Shown here in pieces: positions 61,997 through 64,000 of a DNA stretch of 64,000 nucleotides. Both the position numbers and the translations under genes were made by a program. Each line of letters begins with the position of its first letter. Positions within the stretch are counted from its first letter, which is position 1. The stretch comes from Streptomyces atratus (lineage in GTDB: Bacteria; Actinomycetota; Actinomycetes; Streptomycetales; Streptomycetaceae): contig NZ_FPJO01000012.1 in the NCBI RefSeq assembly GCF_900119365.1, positions 62,001 through 126,000 on the forward strand, written 5' to 3'. The notes beneath the pieces were generated by a model. That model had not been told where the DNA came from. It saw only the letters and a program-made list of their open reading frames with translations, and made no database searches.

Positions 61997-63370
61997 TCAG
62001 AACTTGTTGAGCAGCTGTCCGTACACGCCGAACACACCGACGGCGAGCGGGAAGAGCCCCACCACACCGATGGATTCGACCAGATCGGCCATGCGCCGCA
62101 GTCGGACCTGCACATGCTCGGGCGGCTGCACCGCCAGGACGAGCAGCGGCAGCACCGCGGCCACGACCAGCAGGGCGAGCGGTCCGGCGCCCCCGGCGTG
62201 CTGCATCCACAGCATGACCAGGCGCACGACCAGGACCGCGGCGGCGGCGAAGAGCGCCACGACCTCGGCGACCAGCGGGAAGGCCCGCGCCCGGGAGAGC
62301 AGCACGAGGGCCACCAGCGAGGGCAGTGCCACGGTCCACACGGACGGCTTGTCGGCCAGCGTGAGCAGCCAGCCGCCGGCCGCCGCGGAGACCGCGGTGA
62401 CCACCGTCGCCAGGGCGAGGCCGCGGTGGGTGGCCGCCAGCGCGTTGCCCACCTGGTGCCGGCTGACGGAGGCGCCGCCGGAGCGGCGGTCGTCCAGCGC
62501 GGTGAGCCCGGAGGCCGCCAGCGCGAGCCGGGGGAGCAGTCCGAGCAGTACGACGGAGAAGACGGCCATGACCGCGCCGAGCCGGGCCAGGTCGTCCTGG
62601 ACGGCGGCGACGGCCTCCCACACCACGGTGATCGCGGTGGTGGCGACGGCGCCGATGAGCCCGCCGCGGCCGAGCGGCGAGAAGTAGCCGAGGAGCACCA
62701 GCGTCAGGACCAGCGCGGCGGCGACGGCGGCGAGCCGCGCGGTCCCCGACCAGTCGTAGGAGTCCGCGGCGGTCCAGGCGGTGAGGATGCCGAGGCTGCC
62801 GGAGGCGAGCAGGAGCGCGGTCGCCAGACCCCGGTTGCCCTGCCCGATCTTCGCGATGAGCGCACCGGCCGCCAGCAGCACCAGCGTGGCGGCCGCGAGG
62901 GCGGTGGTCAGCGCATCCAGGGCGAACTCGCGTCGGGCGAGCAGCGCGGCGACCAGCGCGAAGGCCACGGACGCCACACCCGCACTCGTCCGGCGCGCGG
63001 CGGGGCGCCAGCGCCAGGCCTGCAGATCGAGATCGTCGGCCACCAGATCGGTGACGTCGTGCACGACCGGGGCGGGGGGCGCGGAATGGGCCCGGACGAG
63101 CCGGAGCACCGCACCGTCCGCGATCCCCGCCGAGGACAGTGTGCTGTCGTGGGGGAGTGCGGAGCCGTCCGACGTGATCAACTGCCGTGTCATCGGGCGT
63201 GCTGCCGCCCGGTCGTCCAGCAACTGCAGAATGTCCGGCAGCAGCTGCCCGATCGGTGTGTCGGACGGCAGGACGATGTCGGCCCGGCGTCGCTCACCGA
63301 CCAGAGTCACCCGGCTGAGCTGCGCTCGGGAGGTCGTTGCTGTGCTCACCACTTTACGGGAACCTATCAT
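61997..63370 (-). CDS. eccD: Type VII secretion membrane protein EccD
   Basis: 457 residues from ATG 63370. The N-terminal ~85 residues have the ubiquitin-like (YukD) fold (RVTLVGERRRADIVLPSDTP). Eleven hydrophobic helices follow (~135-455), the standard EccD topology, forming the central pore of the ESX translocon. The start is uncertain: GTG 63349 or 63352 just downstream also fit. It lies between the small membrane protein and the MinD-like gene. No WXG100, EccB, EccE or mycosin gene lies in the window; these may be upstream beyond the right edge. Confidence 0.88.
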   Translation of the reverse strand: MIGSRKVVSTATTSRAQLSRVTLVGERRRADIVLPSDTPIGQLLPDILQLLDDRAAARPMTRQLITSDGSALPHDSTLSSAGIADGAVLRLVRAHSAPPAPVVHDVTDLVADDLDLQAWRWRPAARRTSAGVASVAFALVAALLARREFALDALTTALAAATLVLLAAGALIAKIGQGNRGLATALLLASGSLGILTAWTAADSYDWSGTARLAAVAAALVLTLVLLGYFSPLGRGGLIGAVATTAITVVWEAVAAVQDDLARLGAVMAVFSVVLLGLLPRLALAASGLTALDDRRSGGASVSRHQVGNALAATHRGLALATVVTAVSAAAGGWLLTLADKPSVWTVALPSLVALVLLSRARAFPLVAEVVALFAAAAVLVVRLVMLWMQHAGGAGPLALLVVAAVLPLLVLAVQPPEHVQVRLRRMADLVESIGVVGLFPLAVGVFGVYGQLLNKF

Positions 63371-63473
63371 CGCGACGTTTTGAGGAGTCGGGCAGCTTGG
63401 CGTGCCCATGCTACTAGCGCCTTCTCGATCCCCTTTGCGGGGAACTCTTTCTGAATTCGCCGGAGTCACCGAG

Positions 63474-63785
63474 TTATTGGGGATTCTTCGCCGAATCCCC
63501 GGATTTCTCCGGTTGAGCCGTTTTCACCGGCTGCTGGTACTGCTGTTCCTGACGCTGCTGCTTCTGCTGTTCGGCCTTCTGCTTCTCCAGCATGTTCTGG
63601 ACAAAGGACCACCCCACGCATCCCGCGCACAGCACGGCGGCGATGGCGATCCCCGCGAACACCTTTCCGAGCCGCTCGTCCGCCGTACGCCGCGCCCGCT
63701 GCGCGCCGAACAGCAGTGCGTCACGCATCCTGCGCCGGCGTACCGCCACCGACTCCAGAAGCTGGCTGTCGTAATCCCGTGCCAT
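63474..63785 (-). CDS. Small T7SS-associated membrane protein
   Basis: 103 residues. A basic N-terminus (ESVAVRRRRMRD), one membrane helix at ~44-64 (containing AGIAIAAVLCAGCVGW), and a C-terminal Gln/Lys/Glu-rich coiled tail (LEKQKAEQQKQQRQEQQYQQ). It lies 104 bases upstream of EccD on the same strand. I recall small single-helix proteins at this place in Streptomyces ESX loci, but no family name is certain. It might scaffold the translocon or anchor a partner. Function unknown. Confidence 0.75.
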   Translation of the reverse strand: MARDYDSQLLESVAVRRRRMRDALLFGAQRARRTADERLGKVFAGIAIAAVLCAGCVGWSFVQNMLEKQKAEQQKQQRQEQQYQQPVKTAQPEKSGDSAKNPQ

Positions 63786-64000
63786 TCGTCTTGTCGTCCG
63801 TTGCCTCAGTCGTACGTTGCGTCGGTCATGGTCGCTGCATCATCGCCCGTCGGCGCGAGGAACGGCGGCCGGGGCCGGGTCACTCCCGCGCACTCCGGGG
63901 AGCGGCGTATTCCGCATCAGCCGGCGGGCACCGTACGGGAATCCCCCAATTCACTCCTGCAACATAAGGCATGGGTGAGCAGGCAGTACAGCCCAGGTTG
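63786..64000. other. Right-edge region upstream of the T7SS genes
   Basis: 215 bases without a convincing gene on either strand. It presumably holds the operon promoter or the tail of further T7SS genes beyond the window. An A/T-richer patch (63935-63970) is the likeliest regulatory stretch. Confidence 0.35.

Overview
The window is high-GC actinobacterial DNA and almost certainly a Streptomyces chromosome. Codon third positions are nearly all G or C, GTG starts are common, and it carries the GlgE maltosyl-phosphate glycogen operon, a Streptomyces-type type VII secretion operon, an orphan terpene cyclase, tandem Ig-like L,D-transpeptidases and a small EF-hand protein. I identify 46 protein genes plus one gene cut by the left edge, two tentative micro-genes and several broken genes.

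Layout. 1-2.8 kb: the end of an unidentified gene, a secreted Ca-motif protein and a secreted vanadium haloperoxidase/PAP2-type enzyme. 2.8-6.8 kb: a CitA/CitB-type two-component pair divergent from the C4-dicarboxylate symporter it probably controls. 6.8-7.7 kb: a MerR regulator with a textbook 19-bp-spacer promoter and a co-transcribed thioredoxin. 7.7-12.4 kb: an accessory island. It holds a killer-toxin-like beta/gamma-crystallin protein, then two inverted remnants of one insertion sequence (247-bp inverted repeats, about 97% identical) enclosing a small membrane protein and an 898-residue membrane-anchored NACHT NTPase.

12.5-23.6 kb: glgE-treS-mak-glgB on the minus strand, divergent from glgP. 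TreS and Mak turn trehalose into maltose 1-phosphate, GlgE polymerises it, GlgB branches the glucan, and GlgP (with GlgX at 38.6-40.9 kb) degrades it. 23.6-31 kb: a thermolysin-type protease, an alcohol dehydrogenase, an ABC-transporter fragment, a cis-prenyltransferase, and an unusual IS30-HTH/MarR regulator divergent from a cytochrome P450 across a promoter studded with CATTGCA repeats. 31-38.6 kb: a translationally coupled heterodimeric ABC exporter, then a DrrAB-like exporter with a NarL-type two-component system.

38.6-48.8 kb: glgX, two tandem L,D-transpeptidases, an enoyl-CoA hydratase, an anti-sigma-type ATPase, a polysaccharide-deacetylase-like lipoprotein coupled to a beta-propeller lipoprotein, a GNAT acetyltransferase and the EF-hand protein. 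48.8-54.5 kb: an acyl-CoA ligase/carboxylesterase pair facing a PucR regulator, then a class I terpene synthase. 54.9-63.8 kb: the end of a type VII secretion operon (small membrane protein, EccD, MinD-like ATPase, EccC, DUF6177-like protein) closed by a strong terminator.

The best candidate for an undescribed system is the NACHT/small-membrane-protein cassette between the inverted IS remnants. Function there is inferred from domain architecture only.
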